64,000 nucleotides of DNA from positions 1-64,000 of the forward strand of contig NZ_NIXO01000010.1 in NCBI RefSeq assembly GCF_002204795.1, in the 5' to 3' direction. The notes under the pieces are model-generated. The model had not been told where the DNA came from. It saw only the letters and a list, made by a program, of their open reading frames with translations, and did not search any database. The DNA is from Pseudomonas sp. K2I15 (lineage in GTDB: Bacteria; Pseudomonadota; Gammaproteobacteria; Pseudomonadales; Pseudomonadaceae). Of this stretch, positions 35,476-43,946 are shown in pieces; position 1 is the first letter of the stretch; every line of letters starts with the position of its first letter. Position numbers and translations under genes: made by a program.

Positions 35476-37713
35476 TTAACGCGAAGATTGCAACAGTTTC
35501 GTGATTTCCTGCGCATTGATAGGCATGCAAAGTAAGTAACCTTGAATGAAAGGGCACTTCATTGCTTTTAAAACCTGCAGTTGGGCGTTCGTCTCGACGC
35601 CTTCAGCCGTGATGGCCAGACTTAACGTTTTCCCCAGCGACAGAATGCTTCTGACAATGGCCTCACTCCTGCTGTGGGACATCATTCTGGAGACGAACGA
35701 TCGATCAATTTTTATGGCGTCGATCGTATAGCGGTCTATGTAGATTAGCGAACTATAGCCTGTGCCGAAATCGTCGAGCGCAACTCGAATACCTGACGTT
35801 CGGAGAGTTTCTAACGTTTTTGCAGTGGTTTCAGGTTCATGAAGGAAAACGGACTCCGTGATTTCTATTTGGAGTTCATACGGCTCGATACCTGTCAGTT
35901 CCAGTGTGCGTTCTACCTGTGCAATATATCCGTTGGTATTAAGCTCTTTCCCCGAAACATTTACGTTCAGGTGTAATTTCAATTCGGGAAAGGTGTCCTT
36001 CCAATATTTGAAGTCTTGGCATGCCTGCAGCATTATCCAGCCGCCGAGCTCGTTAATCATGCCGATATTTTCCGCTACAGAAATGAAAATATCCGGGGGG
36101 ACTTGACCTAATTCTGGATGTGACCACCGTGCCAGTGCTTCAACGCCGCTTATTTCACCGGATGCAGCATTATAAATTGGCTGGTAATCCACACGAAACT
36201 CACGGTTTATCAGTGCTTGCTTAATTGCATTCTGCATCAATAAGGCGTCTATTGCAGCTTTGCGCATCGTGGCATCAAATACTGACCAGCGGCCTCTGCC
36301 TTGCTTTTTTGCGGTATACATTGCTACATCGGCGTCTCGTAGCAAGTCCTCTGGAGATGTATGGCTTGAATCGGCTGTGACAATACCTAAGCTGCACGTC
36401 GTGAAGATGGCCTGCCCGTTAACGATAAAAGGTGTGCTTAAAAGATTAACAATTTGTTGAGCCAGCTCTACGGCCACTGCCGACTGATTCTCTCCCGTTA
36501 TGAATATTGCAAATTCATCTCCCCCGACTCTGGCAAATATATCGCTTTCTCTGATGCAGGCCTCGAGACGTCGGGCGACCGCTATTAATAATACGTCACC
36601 AGCTCGGTGCCCTAAACTATCGTTTACGAATTTGAACCTGTCCAGGTCAAGAAACAACACAGTGGCTGCCGCTACATGACTGGAAGGGTGAACGTTGAAG
36701 ATTTCAGACAGCTTCGACATGATATATGAGCGATTATGCAGCGATGTTAAATCATCATGGAGCGTGGCGTATAAAAGCGCTTTCTCTATTCGTTCCCTTT
36801 CCAGCAAGCGTGTTTCCAGGGTGATCCTTTCTTCCCTGTCTATATGAGCTTGCTTCGCCAAAAACTCGGCTTCCTTACGTTCACTGATGTCTCGTTGCAC
36901 AGAGACCCAATGGGTGAACCAGCCTCGCTCATTCGCAACGGGTACGATACTTAACTGGACCCAAAATCGACTGCCATCACGACGCGCATTGATGAGTTCC
37001 ACTTCAATGGGGCGCCAGTTTATCAGGGCCGAACGAATCAGATCCAATGTCTCTCTGGATGTCTCTTCGCATTGTAGGATGCGTGGCGTCAACCCCACTA
37101 GCTCAGCCGCACTGTAGCCGGTGTTGGCAAAAAAAGCGGGGTTGCAGTAAACAATCTTTGGGCCGGCTTGATCAATAGGCGCTGCTTCTGTAATAAGAAT
37201 TCCATCTTTAGCGTTAACGACGGCTGACTCCAATAAGCGCAGGCGTTCAATGGAAGAGTCAGGGTGATCTTCAGTCGTCCAATCGTTAGCTTGCAGAATG
37301 TCTGCAATAATAATGGCATGCGTTTTTAATGCGAATGACTGAGCTTCGATTAGTTTGTTTTTCTGAAAAGGGGTTTTGATAAGCAGTACCCCGATAAGTA
37401 TCCTGTTTTTTCCAAATACTCCTACGCCGAACATCACGTCGCCCGTTGAAAAGCCAAGGTGATAAAACAATTCGGGCGGTGGGCCGCCATCAAAAATAGT
37501 AAAGTCTCCCTGTCGAACGGTTCCCCTTATCCATGATTCAATTTCAGCCTCCAGAGGTAGAGCATTTTCCCGCTCTTTGAGTGAAATGACTTCCCATCGA
37601 TTGCCGGGCGCGCCTCCTACTAACCAACCGTCCTGACATTCTGCCGAGCCCACCGCAGCCTTTACCAACAGTTTTAAAGCTTTTTTACGAGTATCACTAA
37701 GAGTATCGTCCAT
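35476..37713 (-). CDS. GAF-like/PAS-GGDEF-EAL protein (c-di-GMP synthesis and breakdown)
   Basis: A 745-residue cytoplasmic protein. A GAF-like N-terminus (about 1-155) is followed by a PAS domain with PAC tail (about 165-290; VSVQRDISERKEAE). A GGDEF domain has an intact FARVGGDEFAIFI near residue 402, and the RESD five residues before it fits the inhibitory I-site RxxD. The EAL domain has GVEALARW near 524 plus EITESVFLHEP and DDFGTGYSSL. Both active motifs look intact, so it could be bifunctional. The gene is clearly more AT-rich than its neighbours, a sign of transfer. It faces away from the kinase gene across a long AT-rich gap. Confidence 0.93.
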   Translation of the reverse strand: MDDTLSDTRKKALKLLVKAAVGSAECQDGWLVGGAPGNRWEVISLKERENALPLEAEIESWIRGTVRQGDFTIFDGGPPPELFYHLGFSTGDVMFGVGVFGKNRILIGVLLIKTPFQKNKLIEAQSFALKTHAIIIADILQANDWTTEDHPDSSIERLRLLESAVVNAKDGILITEAAPIDQAGPKIVYCNPAFFANTGYSAAELVGLTPRILQCEETSRETLDLIRSALINWRPIEVELINARRDGSRFWVQLSIVPVANERGWFTHWVSVQRDISERKEAEFLAKQAHIDREERITLETRLLERERIEKALLYATLHDDLTSLHNRSYIMSKLSEIFNVHPSSHVAAATVLFLDLDRFKFVNDSLGHRAGDVLLIAVARRLEACIRESDIFARVGGDEFAIFITGENQSAVAVELAQQIVNLLSTPFIVNGQAIFTTCSLGIVTADSSHTSPEDLLRDADVAMYTAKKQGRGRWSVFDATMRKAAIDALLMQNAIKQALINREFRVDYQPIYNAASGEISGVEALARWSHPELGQVPPDIFISVAENIGMINELGGWIMLQACQDFKYWKDTFPELKLHLNVNVSGKELNTNGYIAQVERTLELTGIEPYELQIEITESVFLHEPETTAKTLETLRTSGIRVALDDFGTGYSSLIYIDRYTIDAIKIDRSFVSRMMSHSRSEAIVRSILSLGKTLSLAITAEGVETNAQLQVLKAMKCPFIQGYLLCMPINAQEITKLLQSSR

Positions 37714-38334
37714 GTGTTGACTTCCTCAATGATCAACGTGATTCCGGGTCAGGGCCTGGTATGCGTGATGGCACATTAGCATATGTCAACTTTTTAAAGT
37801 GCTTAGTGTGATTTTTTCGGTTTTTGCGGTTGAAGGGTGCTCTGCAATGTTGAGAGGCACTCATTAGCGGTTGATCCGGTCTGTCAATCAATTCGAATGA
37901 GTGCAATGTAGTTATTCCGTTGCTATTTCGTTCTTGAGCTACAATCTAGCAGGCGGAATTGAAAGGTGTTTTCTATTTGATAGCCTATTTAAGCGTGTGC
38001 AGAGTGCTATTTAGATAGTTGTGTAGTATGTTTTTTACCTCGGCGCGTTTTTTTTTGCGCCATTTAAAATCTTGCGCTCTTTTTTTCAGGTGCCTCCCCC
38101 CTCCCTGTTGATGCATATTTTGATTTACAGGTTTAAATTTTTATTCGTATTCATTTGACTATGCCTTCGCTAAGATTAGTTGTGCAGCCATTCAATTGGA
38201 TTGGCCGGTTCATACGGTCTTGAGTTGATACTAAAGTCTTACTCAGTGGGGGTTAATAGTCTTTTTATAACGGTTGTGATGCGGCATTTCCCAGCGGGAA
38301 AAATCAATCGCAATGGATGCCCTTGGGAGCTGCG
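37714..38334. other. AT-rich divergent intergenic region (about 620 bases)
   Basis: No gene is visible on either strand. It must hold the promoters of the GGDEF-EAL gene (minus) and the histidine kinase (plus). It is rich in T-runs. One short GGCGC...GCGCC hairpin with a nine-T loop section lies at 38042-38061. I see no convincing sigma70 pair, no GGTAGGGAT box and no repeats of note. Confidence 0.5.
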
Positions 38335-41232
38335 ATGGTTGACGATGAAATGCTGAAAACCCTCGAGAGCGTGCTTTGTTGTCTTTCGGGAGTGGTTGTG
38401 GTGTTGGATCGCGCCGCTGCGGTTGTCACTGGCAACTCCGCATTCTCAGATTTTCAGTTCCAAAATGCGATATTTCCCGATTTGGACTCCGAGTTTCTCT
38501 CTCTTCTGCGGCCTGAGGACCATTGGCTTTTTTATGCCGCGCTTGAAAAAGCGGATGGGCGCTCTCGCGCGTTTTTTGAGGCAACCGCCAGAGCGTCAGG
38601 CCGGTTGAGCATATCGATGACGCTATGGTGCGATAACTATTTTATTGTTGAGGTTATTCCACGCCTGGAGTCGCCGGCGCCTCATCCCGGCAACGAAAGC
38701 TTCTCTGACATTCCCCTTAAATCCATTTTCGATTCCTCCGGTACGGGTTTGGCGCTGGTGTCACTGGACGGGCGTTGGCTACGGGCCAATGGCGTAATCT
38801 GTAAGCTGCTTGGCTACAGTGAGGCACAGCTGCAAGCCACTACGTTCATGGCGCTGACCCATCCCGAAGACCGGGAGGTCGGCAAGCAACTGATTGACGA
38901 ATTGACGCGCGGTGCCAGGCCTGGTGCCACTCTGCATAAACGCTATATCCATCACGACGGGCAGGTGGTCTGGGTAAGGTTGACCGTTGGATTGGTGCGC
39001 GACGATCAGGGGCAACCGTCCTGTTTTGTGTCTCAACTGGAAGACATCACCGAGAACTGGCAGCTTCGTGAAACGCTGATGGGCAGTGAGCTCAAATTTC
39101 TCACCCTCGCGGAAAACTCACCCAACATTATTGTGCGTTACGACTGCAACCTGCTACGCCGCTACGTCAACCCGACATTTTTGCTCCTCACCGGAAAGTC
39201 TTATGACGAGTCGATAGGCGTCAGCCCTGACGAGGACGCTGGTGACTACCTCAACCAATTGCGCCATGTCCTGGCGACGGGCGAAACGGCGCAATTTCTA
39301 GACTCTTGGACCCTCCCGGGCGGCAGCGAGTATGTGAGTTGTGCGGTCAGCCTCATGGCCGAGCGTAGCAATACCGGTGATGTGGTCGGCGTGCTTGCGC
39401 TGGCCCATGACATTACGCAATTGCGCAAGCAACAGATGCTGGAAGACGCGCGTCTGGGTATTTTCGAAAAGATGGCGACGGGCTCGGCCTTGGAGGAAAC
39501 ACTGGCGTTGTTGGTGAGCTATCTGCGATTGGCCTTGCCCCATCGCTCCTGCGGCGTAAAGCTTGTAGGGCCACAAGGCATTGACCTGGCGATGTGCATT
39601 CCTCCTCCCTCGCTTCTTGCTGACGGCCCTTTTGCATTCTGGTCTGAACCGATCGTGGACAAACAAGGGCACGTCCTTGGTACGTTTGAGTTGTCCCACT
39701 CTCCGGGCTCTGTGCCGGATGACAGCGACATTCAGTGCGTGCGCCAGACGTGTCACATTGCCGCAATTGCGATTGAACGCTGGCGTTCAGAGTCATTACT
39801 TCGGGAGCGAGAACGCCGTTACCGGGACATTTTCGATCATACCCTGGACATGCTGTGCCTTCTGGAGGTTACCCCAGTCGGCTGCCTGCGTTGTGTCGAG
39901 GTCAACCCCGCGTTGTTACAAGTGCTGGGCAAACCTCATGTCGACGTTATCGGTGAGACGCTCGAATCGATATTTGGTCGGTTGAGTGCTCAGAAGATCC
40001 ATGCGCTCTGCGAGCAATGTACGGTCGCCGGACTTGTGGTTGAGTCTGATGAGGGCCTGGTGCTTCGCAACGAAGTTCGACACCTGCACTTTACCTTGGT
40101 GCCGCTGGCGGATCCTGGATGCGTGGGTTCACGGATATTGGTGATCAGCCGCGACATTACCCTGCTGACCAGGGCTCGGCAGAAGGAGCTCGAACGCCAG
40201 CACGACATCAACGCACTGGTAGAGAACAGCCCGGACGCGGTCGCTCGGTTGAGCGCTCAGGGCGAAGTGCTCTACGTTAATGCGCAACTGAGAAAATGGG
40301 TGGGAGGGGCTTGGCCGGAGCTGATGGGAATGCCGATGGAAGCGGTGGCGCCCCTGAATACACAATCTCAGTTATTTCGCGAATTGGTTGCCCAAGTGAT
40401 TCATGAAAATAAAGCGACTGAGCAAGAGTTTCTATTCTCGGGTTTGAAGAGCGCACCCAAAGTGGTGCTGATCCACTTTGTTCCAGAGGTTGACGGCCAA
40501 CGGGTCGTCAGCGTACTGGCGGTGGGACGCGATATTTCCAAGCTGCGTGCGGCCGAGCGGCGCCTGGCCAGTTCCAATGCACAATTGCGTGATCTGTCGA
40601 CTCGCCGGGAAACGGCGCGGGAAGAGGAGCGCAAACTGATCGCCAGGGAGATCCATGACGAACTGGGCCAGCACCTGACTGCGCTGCGCATGGGCATTTC
40701 GTTATTGAGGTTTCAGTTCGGCGCCGCCATGCCCGAACTCACCCCTCAGGTCGAGCAACTGATGGCGCTGACCGATAAGACGATCCAGGTCGTGCGGGAT
40801 GTCTCTACCAGCCTGCGACCGTCTGCACTGAACCTGGGGCTGGTCTCCGGTCTTGAATGGCTGACCACCGAATTTGTCACCCTGACCCGGGTTCCCTGTG
40901 TGTTGCACCTGCCGTTGATTCCTCTGACGCTCCCCGATACCCACGTCACGGCCGCGTTCCGCATTGTGCAGGAGTCGTTGACCAATATCGCTCGCTACGC
41001 CGACGCAACACAGGTCAGCGTCACCCTGAGCCCGCAGGAAACGTACTGGCTGCTGGAGGTACAGGATAACGGCAAGGGTTTTGACCCGGACGCGGTCACC
41101 CGCCAGACCTTGGGTTTGGCGGGTATGCGCGAGCGCGGCCTGATGTTGGGCGGCAAAGTGATCATTTTCAGTCACCCCGGACAGGGCACGACGGTCCAGG
41201 CGTTCATTCCGATGCACAAGGATACGTATTGA
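38335..41232 (+). CDS. Multi-PAS/GAF sensor histidine kinase (HisKA_3, NarX-like)
   Basis: About 965 residues, with no membrane segment and so probably cytoplasmic. Two PAS domains with PAC tails lie in about 130-380 (FVSQLEDITENW; LALAHDITQLRK). A GAF-like domain spans about 385-495, and two more PAS domains about 500-740. The HisKA_3 dimerisation domain carries H774 in AREIHDELGQHL. The HATPase has ESLTNIARYADA, DNGKGFDPD and LGLAGMRERG. GGGAG lies 5 bases before ATG 38335, which is better than ATG 38317. It overlaps its response-regulator gene in a TGATG junction. The signal is unknown. Confidence 0.92.
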   Translation: MVDDEMLKTLESVLCCLSGVVVVLDRAAAVVTGNSAFSDFQFQNAIFPDLDSEFLSLLRPEDHWLFYAALEKADGRSRAFFEATARASGRLSISMTLWCDNYFIVEVIPRLESPAPHPGNESFSDIPLKSIFDSSGTGLALVSLDGRWLRANGVICKLLGYSEAQLQATTFMALTHPEDREVGKQLIDELTRGARPGATLHKRYIHHDGQVVWVRLTVGLVRDDQGQPSCFVSQLEDITENWQLRETLMGSELKFLTLAENSPNIIVRYDCNLLRRYVNPTFLLLTGKSYDESIGVSPDEDAGDYLNQLRHVLATGETAQFLDSWTLPGGSEYVSCAVSLMAERSNTGDVVGVLALAHDITQLRKQQMLEDARLGIFEKMATGSALEETLALLVSYLRLALPHRSCGVKLVGPQGIDLAMCIPPPSLLADGPFAFWSEPIVDKQGHVLGTFELSHSPGSVPDDSDIQCVRQTCHIAAIAIERWRSESLLRERERRYRDIFDHTLDMLCLLEVTPVGCLRCVEVNPALLQVLGKPHVDVIGETLESIFGRLSAQKIHALCEQCTVAGLVVESDEGLVLRNEVRHLHFTLVPLADPGCVGSRILVISRDITLLTRARQKELERQHDINALVENSPDAVARLSAQGEVLYVNAQLRKWVGGAWPELMGMPMEAVAPLNTQSQLFRELVAQVIHENKATEQEFLFSGLKSAPKVVLIHFVPEVDGQRVVSVLAVGRDISKLRAAERRLASSNAQLRDLSTRRETAREEERKLIAREIHDELGQHLTALRMGISLLRFQFGAAMPELTPQVEQLMALTDKTIQVVRDVSTSLRPSALNLGLVSGLEWLTTEFVTLTRVPCVLHLPLIPLTLPDTHVTAAFRIVQESLTNIARYADATQVSVTLSPQETYWLLEVQDNGKGFDPDAVTRQTLGLAGMRERGLMLGGKVIIFSHPGQGTTVQAFIPMHKDTY

Positions 41233-41861
41233 TGATTCGCATGCTGATCGCCGATGACCACACCATCATGCGCGAAGGGCTCAAGCAGTTGTTCACGCTG
41301 GTCGCCGATGTGCAAGTGGTGGCCGAAGCCGAGAGCGGAACGCAACTGATCGAGCTGTTGCGTCAGGTCGAGATCGACCTGTTGTTGCTCGACATGAATA
41401 TGCCAGGTATCAGCGGCGAAATTTCGATTGCCCGGCTGCACACCCAGTACCCGAATCTGCCCATCCTGGTGTTGAGCATGCATAACGAAATCCATATCGC
41501 ACAACGCGCATTGCGCGCCGGTGCGCTCGGCTACCTCACCAAGGATCGCGACCCCGAAACGCTATTGATTGCCATGCGTCGAGTCGTCAGCGGTCAACGT
41601 TACCTGGACCCTGGGCTGGCAGAACAGATCGCGCTGCAAAGCAGTGGTTTGAAGCAGCAGACCTTTGTCGAAAGCCTGTCTGATCGTGAGTTCCAGATCC
41701 TGCGTTTGCTGGCTCACGGCATGAGCGTCAACCAGATAGCCGAGCAGTTGGTGATCAGCAACAAGACTGTCAGCACCCACAAGACTCGGTTGATGGAAAA
41801 GATGGGGTTCTGCTCCACGGCGGACATTGTGCGCTTTGCCATGACCTTGGGTATTTCGTGA
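41232..41861 (+). CDS. NarL/FixJ-family response regulator
   Basis: A 209-residue protein. The receiver has D8/D9 and phospho-acceptor D54 (LLLLDMNMPGISG). The LuxR-type HTH is C-terminal (LSDREFQILRLLAHGMSVNQ, then IAEQLVISNKTVSTHKTRL). The ATG sits inside the kinase stop (TGATG), giving translational coupling and marking the two as a cognate pair. Three GGTAGGGAT-type boxes follow its stop and precede the chemosensory operon, so it may control that operon. Confidence 0.94.
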   Translation: MIRMLIADDHTIMREGLKQLFTLVADVQVVAEAESGTQLIELLRQVEIDLLLLDMNMPGISGEISIARLHTQYPNLPILVLSMHNEIHIAQRALRAGALGYLTKDRDPETLLIAMRRVVSGQRYLDPGLAEQIALQSSGLKQQTFVESLSDREFQILRLLAHGMSVNQIAEQLVISNKTVSTHKTRLMEKMGFCSTADIVRFAMTLGIS

Positions 41862-41873
41862 CGGCCGCGCTCA

Positions 41874-41925
41874 GGTAGGGATTTTCCTACTCTGTTTCCC
41901 GGTATCCCTACCCCAGAATAGGGAT
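41874..41925. promoter_or_regulatory. Three GGTAGGGAT-type boxes upstream of the chemosensory operon
   Basis: GGTAGGGAT at 41874-41882, where GTAGGGATTTTCCTAC forms an inverted repeat; its complement ATCCCTACC at 41904-41912; and ATAGGGAT at 41918-41925. Copies two and three form an inverted pair, ATCCCTA-N8-TAGGGAT. This fits binding by a NarL-type dimer such as the regulator encoded just upstream. Confidence 0.6.
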
Positions 41926-42024
41926 GGTCTGATGGTGGTGATGCCATTATTGGGCCAGCATCTCTCTCAAGCAATCGAATCGCCGATCAGGCGGTGAAGA
42001 CATGCTTTGACTGGGAGACAAACC

Positions 42025-43209
42025 GTGAGCGTACAGACCGCACCCCCTTCAGTTGCTTTGATACTGTTTCCCGTTGCCTTCGCCGGTACGCTCGCAGGGC
42101 TTGCGGTTGCCTACAGCGACAGCTTCAGTACGTGGGCGCTGGTAGCCGGGGGGGCGTTGTTTGCCCTGTGTATCGGCATGGGCCTGTGGGCAAACAGGGG
42201 GTACCAGGCGCACTGGTACAGCCTGCGGCAGCAGCTCGATCAACCGGCATTAGTCTCGCCGACGTTGGCCGTCGATAGCGGCTTGGCAGAGGTGTGCGTC
42301 AGCGTGCTACCGATCTGGTCCCGACAGATAGAAGCCGCTCGCCTGATCAGCGAAACGTCCATCCTCAAGCTCAGCGAACGCTTTGGCACGCTGTCTTCAA
42401 ACATTAGCCACAGCGTGTCCAGCAATGGTGGTCAAGACGCTTCCCAGCAATTGGTCGACTTGCTGGAAGTTGGCCAGCATGACCTCAACTCCATCGTCAT
42501 TGCCCTGCGCTCCGCGCTCTCCAATAAAGAGAATGAGCTCAAGGAAGTCATGCAGCTTTCCGGCTTCACTGAGCAACTTCAGCAGATGGCCAAGTTTGTC
42601 GGTGACATCGCCAGCCAAACCAACCTGCTGGCTTTAAACGCTGCCATCGAAGCCGCGCGTGCCGGTGAAGCGGGGCGAGGTTTTGCGGTGGTCGCCGATG
42701 AGGTTCGCAAGTTGTCGAGTATGTCCGGCGAGACCGGACGCAAGATCAGCGAAACCGTCATTACCGTCAACGCCGCCATTGCCCGTACGGTGCAAATGTC
42801 CCGCCACCACGCCGAACAAGACACTTTGACCCTCGCCGACTCGGAGCGCGTGGTGTCGCAGGTGATTGAACATTTCCGCGGGAACGCCCAGACCATCGTG
42901 GGCAACAGCCATGACCTGCAACAGCAGAGCGCAAACGTCGCCGACGAGATTGCCCAGGTGCTGGTCGCACTGCAGTTTCAGGACCGCGTCAGCCAGATGT
43001 TGACGCTGATCACGCGTGACTTGGGCAAGTTGCAGGCGCAGTTGGACGAGCGCCATGAATTAAGCCTGAGCGGGCATGCCCTTACCCCGATGATCAGTGA
43101 CTGCTGGCTGCAAGAGCTTTCAACGGCCTACACCATGCCGGAGCAACACGCCATTCATGGCGGTAAGACGCACGCCAAGGCGGATGCCAGCGAAATCACC
43201 TTTTTCTAG
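42025..43209 (+). CDS. Short methyl-accepting chemotaxis-like protein without periplasmic sensor
   Basis: About 394 residues. Two adjacent N-terminal membrane helices (about 8-28 and 33-52) have almost no loop, so there is no periplasmic ligand domain. A cytoplasmic region follows with the MCP tip signature [20 protein letters not shown] (then [20 protein letters not shown]). The helical arms are shorter than usual. GTG 42025 has GGGAG 7 bases upstream; a TTG at 42007 is less likely. It opens the chemosensory operon, just after the TAGGGAT boxes. It may sense membrane state or a cytoplasmic cue, or act as a scaffold with the STAS protein. Confidence 0.88.
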   Translation: MSVQTAPPSVALILFPVAFAGTLAGLAVAYSDSFSTWALVAGGALFALCIGMGLWANRGYQAHWYSLRQQLDQPALVSPTLAVDSGLAEVCVSVLPIWSRQIEAARLISETSILKLSERFGTLSSNISHSVSSNGGQDASQQLVDLLEVGQHDLNSIVIALRSALSNKENELKEVMQLSGFTEQLQQMAKFVGDIASQTNLLALNAAIEAARAGEAGRGFAVVADEVRKLSSMSGETGRKISETVITVNAAIARTVQMSRHHAEQDTLTLADSERVVSQVIEHFRGNAQTIVGNSHDLQQQSANVADEIAQVLVALQFQDRVSQMLTLITRDLGKLQAQLDERHELSLSGHALTPMISDCWLQELSTAYTMPEQHAIHGGKTHAKADASEITFF

Positions 43210-43222
43210 AGGAGCTTTTCCG

Positions 43223-43591
43223 ATGAGCAAAACCATTCTGATCGTCGACGACTCGGCCTCCATCCGGCAGGTGGTGAGCATTACGCTCAAAGGTGCGGGT
43301 TACGACGTGATTGAGGGCTGTGATGGCAAAGATGCGCTGAGCAAACTGGACGGACGCAAAATCCACCTGATTGTCAGTGATGTGAACATGCCCAACATGG
43401 ACGGCTTCAGCTTCGTCAAGGCCGCCAAGATGCTGCCGGCCTACAAGTTCACGCCGGTCATCATGCTGACCACTGAGGCCAGTGACGCGATGAAGCAGCA
43501 AGGCCAGGCCTCCGGTGCCAAGGCTTGGATGGTCAAGCCCTTTCAGCCCGCGCAAATGCTCACCGCGGTCTCCAAGTTGATACTGCCATAG
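43223..43591 (+). CDS. CheY-like single-domain response regulator
   Basis: A 122-residue stand-alone receiver: D9/D10, phospho-acceptor D53 (LIVSDVNMPNMDG), the switch Thr in MLTTEAS and Lys in WMVKPFQP. TAGAGGAG lies just before the ATG, 13 bases after the MCP stop; a much longer frame upstream overlaps the MCP. It is the probable output or phosphate sink of the downstream CheA. Whether it binds a flagellar motor cannot be told. Confidence 0.93.
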   Translation: MSKTILIVDDSASIRQVVSITLKGAGYDVIEGCDGKDALSKLDGRKIHLIVSDVNMPNMDGFSFVKAAKMLPAYKFTPVIMLTTEASDAMKQQGQASGAKAWMVKPFQPAQMLTAVSKLILP

Positions 43592-43624
43592 CGTTGGTCA
43601 GCGACCGCTGCCCAGGAGGTTTCC

Positions 43625-43942
43625 ATGAAAAGCACCGTCCCGATGCTGCGTCGAATCCAGGTCATGGAAGGCCCGCTGACGATCTACACGGCCACTGAGC
43701 AAAAAGACGTGTTGTTGTCATTGTTTCCCCTGGCCCATGAAGTCGAGTTGGACTTATCCAATGTCGACGAACTGGACAGCGCCGGTTTGCAATTGTTGAT
43801 CCTTGTCAAACGCGAGTCGCTCAAGGAGGGAACGCAACTGCTACTGAGCAACCCCAGCCCGACGGTGATTGAAGCATTGCGGCTCAGCGGCCTTGAAGAC
43901 TACTTCGCCAATACGCCTTTTGCCCAATCGGCGGGAGCATGA
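43625..43942 (+). CDS. STAS-domain protein (anti-anti-sigma-like)
   Basis: A 105-residue SpoIIAA/MlaB-type STAS domain. ELDLSNVDELDSAGLQLLIL includes the conserved D-S-A-G-L motif, whose Ser is the phosphorylation site in SpoIIAA. AGGAGG lies 6 bases before the ATG. It sits between cheY and cheA with short gaps. STAS genes occur in some accessory chemosensory clusters. It could link the array to partner switching; that is inference. Confidence 0.9.
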   Translation: MKSTVPMLRRIQVMEGPLTIYTATEQKDVLLSLFPLAHEVELDLSNVDELDSAGLQLLILVKRESLKEGTQLLLSNPSPTVIEALRLSGLEDYFANTPFAQSAGA

Positions 43943-43946
43943 TCGT

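Noticed and set aside
38042..38061. GGCGC / GCGCC hairpin with T-rich loop as terminator
   Set aside because: The T-run is in the loop rather than after the stem, and no gene ends just before it.
41960..42024. Possible FliA promoter (GCCGATCA) before the short MCP
   Set aside because: The -10-like part fits loosely, but there is no -35 match 15 bases upstream.
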